Shown here: positions 1-7,443 of the stretch, in pieces | Layout of the letters: each line of letters begins with the position of its first letter | Numbering within the stretch: position 1 is the stretch's first letter | Assembly: GCA_910577365.1 (NCBI GenBank) | Contig: CAJTMU010000002.1 | Location: 69,501-89,702 of the forward strand | Direction of reading: 5' to 3' | DNA length: 20,202 nt | Source: an uncultured Oscillospiraceae bacterium | GTDB lineage: Bacteria > Bacillota > Clostridia > Oscillospirales > Ruminococcaceae | The notes under the pieces: model-generated | Told to the model about the DNA's origin: nothing | The model's input: only the letters and a program-made list of their open reading frames with translations | The model's database searches: none | Translations under genes and position numbers: made by a program

Positions 1-1203
1 TCCGTTTTCATAAAGTATCCTTCCGTCAACCGCGGTCATTACCACGTTCTGCTTGCTGCCAGCATATACCAGATTTTTGGGGATATTGTGTATCGGACGC
101 ATATTCGGCTGACAGAGGTCTATAACCGCGAAATCCGCGCGTTTTCCCGCGGCAAGAACGTCGCATTCAGTCAGACCCATCGCGAGCGCCCCACCGCGCG
201 TGGCCATATCCAGCACGTCGAACGCGGGGCAGGCGGAAGCGTCGTTTTCGCGGTACTTCTGCAAACCCGTTACAAGAAACATTTCCCTGAACATATCAAG
301 ACAATTGTTGCTTGCCGCTCCGTCAGTGCCTATCGCGAAGCGAGTTATTCCGCGGCGGCGCATCTCGCACAGCGGAGCTATTCCGCTCGCCAGTTTGAGG
401 TTTGACGACGGGTTTGTCACGACCCAAAGCCCCTTATCGCGGAAAATCTCCATATCCTTTTCTTCAAACCATACACAATGGAAACCGCCTCCGCCGTATT
501 CCAGCATACCAAGTTTATCGAAAAGCTGCGTGGGTGTCAGCCCGTAACGTTCCTTACAGCCCTCAACCTCGGCTTCGGTCTCGCTGTTGTGGGTGTAAAC
601 GGGCGCTTTATACTTCTGCGATAGCCGCGCCATGCCTTCCAGTGTTTCGCGCTTGGTAGTATATTCCGCGTGGAAACCAAGCTGATAAGATATCAGCGGA
701 TCGAGCGAATTGAATTTATTGTATTCCTCCTCCATTCCCTCCACAGTGCCGCCGAAATCGTTTATCGACCCGCAAAGCACCGCGCGGAATCCCATGTCGA
801 TATTTGCCTTTGCGTAGGAATCCAGCTTCATATACATATCAAAACAGGAGGTTATGCCGCTTGTAAGATATTCCATATTCGCGAGCTGCGTGAAAACATA
901 AACCGCCTCCTCGGTCAGCTTTGCCTCATGAGGAAAAACCTGGTTGTAAAGCCAATCATTAAGCGGAAGATCGTCTGCGAACGAGCGCAGGAACGTCATG
1001 GCAGAATGAGTATGGGCATTCTTAAAGCCGGGGATTATAAGATTTCCTTTAAGGTCTATTTCCCTGTCAAAGCTTTCAGACGGCAAATTCTCACCCGAAG
1101 CGCCCACATATTTTATTACGCCGCCTTCGGTGCGAAGTTCTCCATCGATAACGCTCTCATCGAGCATTGTCATTATTTTTGCGTTGTAAAGTCGCAGTTT
1201 CAT
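1..1203 (-). CDS. mtaD: MtaD-type amidohydrolase (methylthioadenosine / S-adenosylhomocysteine deaminase), C-terminus cut by window edge
   Basis: Translating the minus strand from the ATG at 1203 gives 401 uninterrupted residues to the window edge. Amidohydrolase-fold landmarks are visible: a composite N-terminal beta strand, metal ligands in NAHTHSAMT (His64, His66), His178 in GFHAE, His205 in VYTHNSE, His242 and the catalytic-site Asp294 in AIGTDGAAS. HTHSAM and TDGAASNN are typical of the MtaD/SAH deaminase group (about 430 residues), so only about 30 C-terminal residues are missing. These enzymes hydrolytically deaminate methylthioadenosine, SAH or 5'-deoxyadenosine in the cytoplasm. A GGAAG sequence lies just upstream of the start. 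It is the last visible gene of an operon with mtnA, which acts later in the same salvage route. The exact substrate cannot be read from sequence. Confidence 0.88.
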   Translation of the reverse strand, partial: MKLRLYNAKIMTMLDESVIDGELRTEGGVIKYVGASGENLPSESFDREIDLKGNLIIPGFKNAHTHSAMTFLRSFADDLPLNDWLYNQVFPHEAKLTEEAVYVFTQLANMEYLTSGITSCFDMYMKLDSYAKANIDMGFRAVLCGSINDFGGTVEGMEEEYNKFNSLDPLISYQLGFHAEYTTKRETLEGMARLSQKYKAPVYTHNSETEAEVEGCKERYGLTPTQLFDKLGMLEYGGGGFHCVWFEEKDMEIFRDKGLWVVTNPSSNLKLASGIAPLCEMRRRGITRFAIGTDGAASNNCLDMFREMFLVTGLQKYRENDASACPAFDVLDMATRGGALAMGLTECDVLAAGKRADFAVIDLCQPNMRPIHNIPKNLVYAGSKQNVVMTAVDGRILYENG

Positions 1204-1268
1204 CACATTACTTCCTTTTCCGTCAATTCATTTTGAACCGCTGAGCCGCTGTAAATGTAGAACAGTTC

Positions 1269-1868
1269 CTAGCTCGGTCTATACTCCTTGGGCATCTGCT
1301 CAAAGGTCTTGTCAAATTCCTCCGCCTTTTCGCGGTCGTACTCATATGCGGGGCTTTCCTTATATATAAAGCGTTTTCCCGCAAGAGCGCCCTCCTTAAG
1401 TTCCTTTACAAGAAGCGCGACGGGATATATCCCTCCGGAAATGGCGACGTTGTACTTTTTACAGCTTTTAAAGCCCGCCGTAACATAATTTTCCGGATTG
1501 CCGAATATCACAACCGCCTCAAAGCCCATATCCGCAGCTTTTTTAAGAGAGTACTCCAGCAGCTTTTTGCCGTACCCCATGCGCTGATATTCAGGGAGCA
1601 CACTGAAAGGACCGAAAGTGACTATCTCCTTTTCCGCGTCCGTTTCGTCCGAAAGCCGTGATTTTGTATACATTATATTTGCGATGATTTTGCCGTTCAG
1701 CGTTAAAATAAAGTCCAGTTCGGGGATAAAATCGGCGTGTTCACGCAGTATATGCGCGATATAATGCTCGTCGCAGCCCAGCACGTTAACATTCCAGAAC
1801 GCTTTTTTGGTAAGCTCCTCCACTTCCCTGTAATCCTCGGGAGCCTCGTTTCTTATATTAATATCCAC
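1269..1868 (-). CDS. GNAT family N-acetyltransferase
   Basis: A 199-residue protein. The acetyl-CoA binding motif A is present as QRMGYGK (residues 95-101) after the FGPFSVLPEY strand, followed by a helix and the NPENYVTAGF segment common in GNAT enzymes. I chose the GTG at 1868 because a perfect AGGAGG lies six bases before it, inside the end of mtnA. The frame stays open further upstream to an ATG at 1922, but that would overlap mtnA by 52 bases and has no ribosome binding site. The GTG begins two bases after the mtnA stop, so translation is probably coupled. The substrate is unknown. Its place between mtnA and mtaD suggests, without proving, a link to methylthio-sugar or nucleoside metabolism. 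Confidence 0.85.
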   Translation of the reverse strand: MDINIRNEAPEDYREVEELTKKAFWNVNVLGCDEHYIAHILREHADFIPELDFILTLNGKIIANIMYTKSRLSDETDAEKEIVTFGPFSVLPEYQRMGYGKKLLEYSLKKAADMGFEAVVIFGNPENYVTAGFKSCKKYNVAISGGIYPVALLVKELKEGALAGKRFIYKESPAYEYDREKAEEFDKTFEQMPKEYRPS

Positions 1869-1870
1869 AA

Positions 1871-2917
1871 TCAGCCTCCTTTGAAAAGTGCGCTCAGAGA
1901 TTCCGTATATGGATAACGGCATATACCTTTTTCCGTAACTATCGCAGTGATAAGCTCCGCTTCGGTAACGTCAAACGCGGGATTGCAGCATTTCACGCCC
2001 TCGGGGGCGACGGACTTTTCATAAAACAGCGATGTTATCTCGCTTCCGTCCCGCTCCTCTATCACAATATCCGCGCCGCTTTTACACGAAAAATCTATCG
2101 TGGAACTTGGGCAGAACACATAAAACGGGATATCGCAATACCTCGCGTTTACCGCGGCGGAGCGCGTTCCTATCTTATTAGCGGTATCGCCGTTGGCGGC
2201 TACCCTGTCGCAGCCCACAAAAACCGCGTTTATCTTGCCCTGCTTCATCAGCAGCGAAGCGGCGCTGTCGCAGATAAGTGTAACATCTATTCCCGCGCTC
2301 AAAAGCTCAAACGCGGTGAGCCTCGCTCCCTGCAAAAGCGGGCGTGTTTCATCACTGTACACATGAAAATTATAGCCAAGCTCTTTTCCAAGAAGCAGTG
2401 TGCCAAGCCCCGTTCCGTATTCTGTCGCCGCAAGAGCGCCCGCGTTACAGTGGGTAAGTATACCGTCACCGTCTTTCACCAGCGTTAGTCCAAGCTCGGA
2501 TATCGCGCGGCACATGGCTCTGTCCTCATTGTAAATAGCGTTGCACTCTGCTTTCAGCAGCGGGAGCGCTTCAGCTCTGCCAAAGCCCATAGCCCTGTCA
2601 AGCATGCGTTTTACCGCGTAGCTTAAATTAACGGCTGTTGGGCGGGAAGATATTAGATAATTCCCTGTTTCCTCCAACGCGCCAAAAAACCGTTCCCGCT
2701 CATCAAAACAAATACTGCGTGCCGCGACATACATTCCGAAGCCTGCCGCAACGCCAATCGCCGGCGCTCCGCGAACACGCAGCGAGTGTATAGCCTCAAA
2801 CAACTCTTCGGGAGTTTCAAGGCGAAGATACTCCACCCTGTTTGGCAGCAGTGTCTGGTCAAGTATCTCGACCGCGTTTTCGTCCGAGGAAAGGCGCACC
2901 GTAAACATTTTATCCAT
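1871..2917 (-). CDS. mtnA: S-methyl-5-thioribose-1-phosphate isomerase
   Basis: A 348-residue protein of normal length for MtnA (eIF2B-related aldose-ketose isomerase). Conserved blocks are RVRGAPAIG (about residues 47-55), LTHCNAGALA with the active-site Cys157, VYSDETRPLLQGARLTAFEL, and FVGCDRVAANGD with catalytic Asp237. The enzyme converts methylthioribose-1-phosphate to methylthioribulose-1-phosphate in methionine salvage or in the DHAP shunt for SAM by-products; the related enzyme also accepts 5-deoxyribose-1-phosphate. The ATG at 2917 follows a weak GGTGAT ribosome binding site, 20 bases after the upstream PH-like gene. No mtnP or mtnK is in view. With an MtaD-type deaminase downstream, a route through methylthioinosine and a purine nucleoside phosphorylase encoded elsewhere is a reasonable inference. 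Confidence 0.93.
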   Translation of the reverse strand: MDKMFTVRLSSDENAVEILDQTLLPNRVEYLRLETPEELFEAIHSLRVRGAPAIGVAAGFGMYVAARSICFDERERFFGALEETGNYLISSRPTAVNLSYAVKRMLDRAMGFGRAEALPLLKAECNAIYNEDRAMCRAISELGLTLVKDGDGILTHCNAGALAATEYGTGLGTLLLGKELGYNFHVYSDETRPLLQGARLTAFELLSAGIDVTLICDSAASLLMKQGKINAVFVGCDRVAANGDTANKIGTRSAAVNARYCDIPFYVFCPSSTIDFSCKSGADIVIEERDGSEITSLFYEKSVAPEGVKCCNPAFDVTEAELITAIVTEKGICRYPYTESLSALFKGG

Positions 2918-2937
2918 AAATCACCGAAAGTCCCAAA

Positions 2938-3267
2938 TCAACCGTTTCTTTTAAATTTTCCTATCATGTCAGATGAACGCAAAACACATACTCCGTGACA
3001 TTCCAGTATTTTCAGAAAACGCTCGCGTCCGAAAACTATAAATTTATATTCCTTTCCGCCGCCAAGAGTTATCTCCACCGCGGGAAATCCCAGCGCACAG
3101 CGGCACACAGCAAGCTTTATACTACTGTAAGGCATCTTTATCTTTTTAAGATTATCGGGCAGAGTAAGCTTTTGCGCCGCGAATATAACTCCTCTGTTGT
3201 CCGCTTTGAGCGCTCCGCCCTGCGCGCCGTACCAGCAAAGACTCGCCATAAAACATTGATTTCTCAT
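2938..3267 (-). CDS. Small PH/GRAM-like domain protein of unknown function
   Basis: A 109-residue protein. The start ATG at 3267 has a strong AAGGAG at a five-base spacing, and the gene ends 20 bases before mtnA, so I regard it as real and as the first gene of the salvage operon. The pattern resembles PH-like/GRAM domains: a first strand (NRGVIFAAQKLTLP), a loop into a basic segment with YSSIKLAV, then VEITLGGGKEYKFIVFGRERFLKIL, in which the final helix follows a strand pair. There is no signal peptide or membrane segment. The fold call is pattern recognition only, and the biological role is unknown. A larger reading frame on the opposite strand (2995-3426) lacks such features and is taken as a shadow. 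Confidence 0.6.
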   Translation of the reverse strand: MRNQCFMASLCWYGAQGGALKADNRGVIFAAQKLTLPDNLKKIKMPYSSIKLAVCRCALGFPAVEITLGGGKEYKFIVFGRERFLKILECHGVCVLRSSDMIGKFKRNG

Positions 3268-3383
3268 ATTAGCTCCTTATCCGAAAGAAATATCCGCACC
3301 GCGCAAATGCCTGAGCCGGCGCTGCTCTGCGATCTTACTGTTTTCAACTTTGCCTGCACAAATTATAATCCTATTCTGATTAC

Positions 3384-3412
3384 ATTATACAATATGGTAT
3401 CGTTTAAAGTCC
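3384..3412 (-). promoter_or_regulatory. Candidate promoter of the mtnA operon
   Basis: On the minus strand a perfect TATAAT (3384-3389) lies about 115 bases before the PH-like gene. The -35 region (GGACTT at 17 bases) is poor, so this rests mainly on the -10 box and on its place in the 192-base gap after the GTPase gene. A second TATAAT occurs at 3362-3367. No SAM-type riboswitch was recognised in the leader. Confidence 0.35.
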
Positions 3413-3459
3413 TCATTCGGAAATGACCCGAATATGGCTTCGTATTATCGGCGGCACAA

Positions 3460-4407
3460 TCAGTTAAAATAAACCAGCTCGCTGTCCGCCTTTTCGGTGG
3501 GAGCAACTGTGTGTACTACTATCACTGGACCGTTTCCTTTATATACGGGGTGTTTTTCAGAAACTACTTCCCCGCATACCTCCACCCATTCGCCATCGGA
3601 GAGATTTTTTTCCTCGGGAGTCCTGCACAATATCCCCACTACCTGAATATCGTCCGCACAGCAGGTCATTGCACGGCGTGAGATAACAAAATATCCTTTG
3701 GGAACATTTGACGCGCGGAACACCATTCCCCTCACGCGCACGTTCTTTCCCTTATAGCGCGGAGAGTTGCTCATGATGTCGATATACCACAAGCCGAAAT
3801 CGTCATGCACAACATCGATGGGATCGGCGTTGACGTCAAACGGCATTTCGTCGTCCCCCTGAAAGCCCTGCTCTATTGAGCCGTCATTATATTCGAACAT
3901 CATATCGATGCGCGGGTTGAGCGCCTTTACACTGCGGCGCAGACGCTTTTTGTCCACCTGTCCCTGCTCACAGCGGTTGAATATAACTATATCCGCGACT
4001 GAAATATTATCCGACAAAAGCTGCCGCATATTGTTCATATACATATCGAACGTCGCGTGGTTAACGAACATGAAAACCTGATAGAATATCAATTCCTTGG
4101 GTGCTTTTTCCGCCATTCTGCGCAGGCTCCACATTCCGTTGAACTCCAGTATCACGCGTGTAGGGTTATGCTTTTTGACGATAGCGTTGAGATTATCCTC
4201 GTTAAAATCCTCCTCATTCTCAATAAATTCCAGCTCGGAACGCGACGCTTTGAGTATTTTCTCGTCATACTCCACCTCGCCGTCCTCACAAGCGATTATC
4301 AGTGTGCGCTCGCCGCGGCTGAACTGTTTGTCGTTGATGGTTTCCAATATGAAAGAGGTTTTTCCGCTCTCCAGAAAGCCTGTCATAAGATATACGGGCA
4401 ACTCCAT
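3460..4407 (-). CDS. COG0523 (CobW-like) GTPase fused to a YcgQ/DUF1980-like C-terminal domain
   Basis: A 315-residue protein starting at an ATG with AAAGGAG at a seven-base spacing. Residues 1 to about 180 are a G3E-type P-loop GTPase: Walker A GFLESGKT (10-17), the EDGEVEYD segment matching the ENEFGEIGID switch of the family, VILEFNG as Walker B, and NRCE in place of NKxD. The GCxCC metal motif characteristic of COG0523 proteins is absent. From about residue 205 the sequence changes to FGLWYIDIM..YKGKNVRVRGMVFR..YFVISRRAMTCCADD..GEWVEVCGEV. This resembles the C-terminal beta domain of the TIGR03943/YcgQ (DUF1980) proteins that accompany YcgR permeases. The gene lies 12 bases downstream of another COG0523 GTPase. 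The function is probably metal (zinc) handling; the fusion assignment is from memory of the motif. Confidence 0.75.
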   Translation of the reverse strand: MELPVYLMTGFLESGKTSFILETINDKQFSRGERTLIIACEDGEVEYDEKILKASRSELEFIENEEDFNEDNLNAIVKKHNPTRVILEFNGMWSLRRMAEKAPKELIFYQVFMFVNHATFDMYMNNMRQLLSDNISVADIVIFNRCEQGQVDKKRLRRSVKALNPRIDMMFEYNDGSIEQGFQGDDEMPFDVNADPIDVVHDDFGLWYIDIMSNSPRYKGKNVRVRGMVFRASNVPKGYFVISRRAMTCCADDIQVVGILCRTPEEKNLSDGEWVEVCGEVVSEKHPVYKGNGPVIVVHTVAPTEKADSELVYFN

Positions 4408-4419
4408 TTTTTTACTCCT

Positions 4420-5502
4420 TTATACGCCGAAAAGCGCCTTGATTTTTTCTTCCTCCAGCTTTGCTCCGATAACGCACATACGCCCCGTAACGTCCGCCGA
4501 GCCTGTTCTTACCTCGTATTCCTCGGGTACGAAATCGAAGTGATACCAGACGCCCTCCGCGCCCGCCACAATGCCCTTTGCTCTGAGCACAGCGCCGTAT
4601 TCTTCCTCCGACAGTTTCGACAAAGCGTTTTCCAGCTCCGCCTTGGTGAATTTTTTCGCTGTCTCAATGCCGAAGGTGCTGAACACCTCGTCCGCATGAT
4701 GATGGTGGTGCCCGTGGCAGCATTCACCGTCGTGATGATGGTGGCAGCACACTCCGTCACGGTGATGATGCTCATGCTCGTCTTCATCGTGATGATGGTG
4801 GCAGCATTCTCCGTCATGGTGATGATGCTCATGCTTGTCCTCATCATGATGAGAATGACCGCAAACAGGGCATATTTCCTCACCTTTCATAAGCTCCTCG
4901 GCAAACTTGTTTTCCGCCTCCATCGCCGCAAGTATCTGCTCTCCTCCGATATCGTCCCACGGAGTTGTAACTATCGTCGCGTGCTCGTTAAGCTCCTTTA
5001 TCATAGCCACCGCTTCGGCAAGTTTTTCCTCAGAGAGCTTCTGGGAACGGCTTAGAACAATGGTCTTGGCGCTCTCTATCTGATTTTTGTAAAATTCGCC
5101 AAAATTCTTCATATACATCTTTATTTTGCCCGCGTCCGCAACGGTGGTACAGCAATTCAGCGCTATATCGGGATTTCCCGTATCCAGCACCGCTTTTACA
5201 ACATCTGACAGCTTGCCCACACCAGACGGCTCGATCAGTATCCTATCAGGTGAGAACTGCTCAAGCACCTGCCCGAGAGCCTTGCTGAAATCGCCCACCA
5301 GTGAGCAGCATATGCAGCCCTGATTCATTTCGGTTATCTCTATCCCCGCGTCTTTCATAAATCCGCCGTCAATACCTATCTCGCCAAATTCGTTTTCGAT
5401 AAGCACCAGCTTCTCTCCGTTATAGCCCTCTTTAAGCAGCTTTTTTATCAGAGTTGTTTTGCCCGCACCCAAAAATCCCGAAAAAACATCTATCTTTGTC
5501 AT
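4420..5502 (-). CDS. COG0523 family metal-chaperone GTPase with His/Cys-rich insert
   Basis: A 360-residue protein of the CobW/YciC/ZNG1 group. The motifs are complete: Walker A GFLGAGKT (9-16), ENEFGEIGID, the metal-binding GCICC (62-66), and the Walker B region ILIEPSG. A CPVCGH segment and a His-, Asp- and Cys-rich insert (about residues 212-275) precede the C-terminal CobW_C-like region ending in MCVIGAKLEEEKIKALFGV. Such proteins use GTP to deliver zinc or other transition metals to client enzymes, often under zinc limitation. I start at the ATG at 5502 because the GTPase begins directly there and GAAGGT precedes it. An upstream ATG at 5565 would lie in front of the transcription start implied by the promoter at 5556-5584. 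It leads an operon with the fused GTPase. The metal and client are not readable. Confidence 0.9.
   Translation of the reverse strand: MTKIDVFSGFLGAGKTTLIKKLLKEGYNGEKLVLIENEFGEIGIDGGFMKDAGIEITEMNQGCICCSLVGDFSKALGQVLEQFSPDRILIEPSGVGKLSDVVKAVLDTGNPDIALNCCTTVADAGKIKMYMKNFGEFYKNQIESAKTIVLSRSQKLSEEKLAEAVAMIKELNEHATIVTTPWDDIGGEQILAAMEAENKFAEELMKGEEICPVCGHSHHDEDKHEHHHHDGECCHHHHDEDEHEHHHRDGVCCHHHHDGECCHGHHHHHADEVFSTFGIETAKKFTKAELENALSKLSEEEYGAVLRAKGIVAGAEGVWYHFDFVPEEYEVRTGSADVTGRMCVIGAKLEEEKIKALFGV
4732..4845 (-). repeat. In-frame 57-bp tandem repeat encoding a His/Cys-rich metal-binding unit
   Basis: Two adjacent 57-base copies (4845-4789 and 4788-4732 on the minus strand) encode the 19-residue unit DEDxHEHHHxDGxCCHHHH, and a third partial copy (DGECCHGHHHHH) follows to about 4690. 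The DNA copies are nearly identical, suggesting recent duplication or slippage. The unit length is a multiple of three, so copy-number change would keep the frame. Confidence 0.85.
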
Positions 5503-5555
5503 TTTTGTTACCTTCTTTCCAAATTTATGCAGCGACTCGTCGCATTCCACGTTAT

Positions 5556-5584
5556 ATTGTACCACTTTTTTTGTTTATAGTCAA
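5556..5584 (-). promoter_or_regulatory. SigA-type promoter of the two-GTPase operon
   Basis: On the minus strand TTGACT (5579-5584) and TACAAT (5556-5561) are separated by exactly 17 bases, which puts the transcript start near 5549, about 47 bases before the ATG at 5502. A zinc-repressor (Zur) site would be expected for such an operon, but I could not recognise one with confidence. Confidence 0.75.
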
Positions 5585-5596
5585 GGGAGAAACAAA

Positions 5597-5626
5597 TTGA
5601 TTTTGTGAAATAAAAAGTAATATAAT
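5597..5626 (+). promoter_or_regulatory. Candidate plus-strand promoter
   Basis: TTGATT (5597-5602), an 18-base spacer and a perfect TATAAT (5621-5626). It diverges from the GTPase promoter, with the two -35 boxes about 12 bases apart, and would start a transcript near 5633 into a region with no open gene. Confidence 0.5.
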
Positions 5627-5629
5627 AAA

Positions 5630-5695
5630 TGCAAGAGGTAGGGAGAGCAGTAGTAGACAGAGCTTACGGGGATTTTCTTGCACATTTAATTTTTT
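5630..5695 (+). ncRNA. Possible short structured transcript, family not recognised
   Basis: Directly after the promoter at 5597-5626, TGCAAGA (5630-5636) pairs with TCTTGCA (5676-5682) and extends by two G-U pairs. It encloses a purine-rich stretch with a possible inner GAGC/GCUU stem. A T-rich tract (ATTTAATTTTTTG) follows within a few bases and could act as a weak terminator. I could not match this to a known riboswitch, ribozyme or small RNA. It is a proposal from promoter, stem and T-tract only. Confidence 0.2.
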
Positions 5696-5710
5696 GATTT
5701 GCGTCTGCAG

Positions 5711-5783
5711 TAACAGACACATTCTCGGTGTATGTCCATATATGGTATACTCGCCTTATCTTTTAACGAGAGTGTGTCTGTTA
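5711..5783. repeat. Long inverted repeat (17-bp arms) with palindromic loop
   Basis: TAACAGACACATTCTCG (5711-5727) is complementary to CGAGAGTGTGTCTGTTA (5767-5783) with a single T-G wobble. The 39-base loop contains the palindrome CCATATATGG (5736-5745). A GTCTG at 5703-5707 could instead pair with CAGAC at 5714-5718, giving a competing small hairpin. No gene overlaps it convincingly. Confidence 0.7.
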
Positions 5784-5787
5784 GTGT

Positions 5788-5834
5788 AGCTAATATTTTT
5801 TATCAAAATATTATACAAAATTTTACAGTTAGCT
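5788..5834. repeat. AT-rich nested palindrome
   Basis: TAATATTTT (5791-5799) pairs with AAAATATTA (5805-5813) around a five-base loop. The flanking AGCTAA (5788-5793) and TTAGCT (5829-5834) form an alternative outer pair. It follows the preceding inverted repeat by four bases. Confidence 0.5.
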
Positions 5835-6276
5835 TAAAGCATTTATGCTTGTTTCTTTACATATGTAGGGTTTCAATACAAAATAAGCGTCAGCGTTCAT
5901 GTAAACGTCTTTTCGTCTGCTGGCTTCATAACGCTTCTGTACGGGAAGTTTCCCCGTGCTGCGGACTTGCGCGAGGACAGCGGCTCAAAGCCGCCGAGCG
6001 AGTACGTTGAGAATTCAAGATATACACAGCAAAGCCTAAACCGAGCTTTTTTAAGAAAAGCCTGCCACAGTGACTGTAAGGCGGTTTTGTTGTGGAAAGA
6101 CAACAAGGGATACACTCCTTCTGTTAATCGGCAGCGGTACGGCAAAAAAGACGACAAATCTATATTAACGTATCCACGGGGGCGGGAGCATTTTGTGATC
6201 TGTTTGCTGTATTGTTACGGAATGGTGCGACATCGTGTCGCACCTCGAGAGCGGAACACCGAAATGACGGTTATTT

Positions 6277-6728
6277 ATGAAAAATGAAAAGACAGTCGGA
6301 GTCAAAGCCACACGGAAAGGCTGCTGCGATCCCAAGTGTAAAAGGATATTACGGAGCAAGATCAAGGCGGCGCAGCTTGCAGACGAGCTTAAGATGAACA
6401 ACTCCGAAAAAATATATTGTATTTCAATCTGCTCCATTGGAACAGTGGAGCTTACCGAGTCGGAATACGAAAAATATCTCGGCGACGCTAACACCGTTTC
6501 CGTAAAGGAGTACGGAACTGATGCCATTTGCTACGGCGCGTTTGGAAAAAGTTTTATTGTTATGGGCGTAGATTTTCTTTTTCTTGGTAGGAAAGCTCAT
6601 TGCCTTTTTCTAAGGAGGAAAAGGAATACTTTGCGGAACTTATATGCGGCGAATATGAAAACGGAAACATCATTTTGAAGAAAATGTCCCTTGACAGATA
6701 TAAGGTTGCTGAAACAGAAGCTGCTTGA
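6277..6728 (+). pseudogene. Frameshifted hypothetical gene
   Basis: The first frame, from the ATG at 6277, reads plausibly to about residue 105 (Cys/Lys-rich start, then NNSEKIYCISICSIG, VELTESEYEKYLG and GKSFIVMGVDF). It then turns into basic, low-quality sequence. At 6603 another frame takes over with a convincing end, PFSKEEKEYFAELICGEYENG, and stops at 6728. Loss of one T from the run at 6605-6609 would explain the shift. A programmed -1 slip there cannot be excluded but is less likely. I see no ribosome binding site at 6277. The family is not recognised, and the setting is a decayed mobile region. Confidence 0.45.
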
Positions 6729-6760
6729 GAATAATAATGTTAAGAAAGAAAGATAAAATC

Positions 6761-7091
6761 ATGACACCAAGAGAACGGCAGGAAGCCGAGATAAGAACCA
6801 TAAAGCCGCGTGGAATAACATTGAACCTGTCCGACGCGGACGTTGAAAGGCTTTTCACGAAAGCGTATTCTAACGGGATCACTCCGTCTAAACTTATAGA
6901 GGGATTTCTCAGAGATCTGCTCGATGGAACCCAATTCTAATGGCAGCGACGAAAGAATACTCGCCGACGAGTATTTTGAAAGGTGCGGCTATGGTATGGG
7001 AGCGGAGCGCGCTTTTCTGCAATGGGCGTTTAACAGCAGCTTTTATGAGGATATAATCGATCTGATAGGCGACTATGCCAAATATCTTTAA
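6761..7091 (+). pseudogene. Small regulator-like accessory gene, split by a frameshift
   Basis: The first frame reads MTPRERQEAEIRTIKPRG, then ITLNLSDADVERLFTKAYSNGITPSKLIEGFLRDLL, which looks like a ribbon-helix-helix or similar small DNA-binding segment. It stops at 6940 right after GTQF. In the next frame NGSDERILADEYFERCGYGMGAERAFLQW continues to a stop at 7091. I recall intact proteins from Clostridia mobile elements that run through a GT-x-x-NGSDER junction, so an extra T near 6938 has probably split one gene. Alternatively, the second part starts at the overlapping ATG at 6924 as a separate small gene. The start is uncertain (6737 or 6761). Confidence 0.45.
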
Positions 7092-7443
7092 AGATGGGGA
7101 AACCGCTAAACAAATTGTTTTATCAGTGCGGCTTTTGTCCGCCACGACACGATTTGTGTTAAGGGGATCAAGACCGCGCTCCACACATTCAACGATCGCG
7201 TAAAACGACTTGGAATCAATTACAACATAAACTTATTTGTTCATATCATCGCCAACTTATATACGTTTTTGTTCATTATATCACACGTTTTATGAAAAGT
7301 CAGAAGCAATTTTAAAATACTTTTTAGAAAATTATGGGAAATATTAGGACTATGTGCTATACATAGCACAATAAAGCGGTGGGTCTGAAAAACGAACTGT
7401 GTAAATGTCAAAAAGTCATGAAAAACAAGACGCACGTACTTAA
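7092..7443. other. Gene-poor stretch in the decayed region
   Basis: No gene can be supported. A short protein-like fragment (VKGIKTALHTFNDRVKRLG, about 7157-7213) lacks a start and is not recognised. A perfect small hairpin, TGTGCTA-TACA-TAGCACA, lies at 7353-7370. Confidence 0.4.

Larger units (their letters stand above)
5585..6276. other. Long intergenic region with hairpins, no convincing gene
   Basis: About 690 bases between the divergent GTPase operon and a degraded plus-strand gene. It holds a plus-strand promoter, a possible short transcript and a series of palindromes listed separately. From about 5900 to 6270 there are further small hairpins, for example GCGGCT-CAA-AGCCGC near 5980 and TTGTTGT/ACAACAA near 6090. 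Two open frames here (5732-6010 and 5967-6287) have no ribosome binding site and no recognisable protein character, so they are not called. Confidence 0.6.

Noticed and set aside
670..1236. A 188-codon plus-strand frame
   Set aside because: It is the shadow of the minus-strand MtaD-type amidohydrolase.
4057..5055. A 332-codon plus-strand frame
   Set aside because: It lies opposite the two COG0523 GTPase genes, has no ribosome binding site, and its repeated Met/Val segments are the antisense reading of the His-rich repeat.
6603..6614. Programmed -1 ribosomal frameshift at the CCTTTTT run
   Set aside because: The slip would need a mismatch at the P-site codon, the surrounding genes are also broken, and a single-base loss in a T-run is the simpler explanation.
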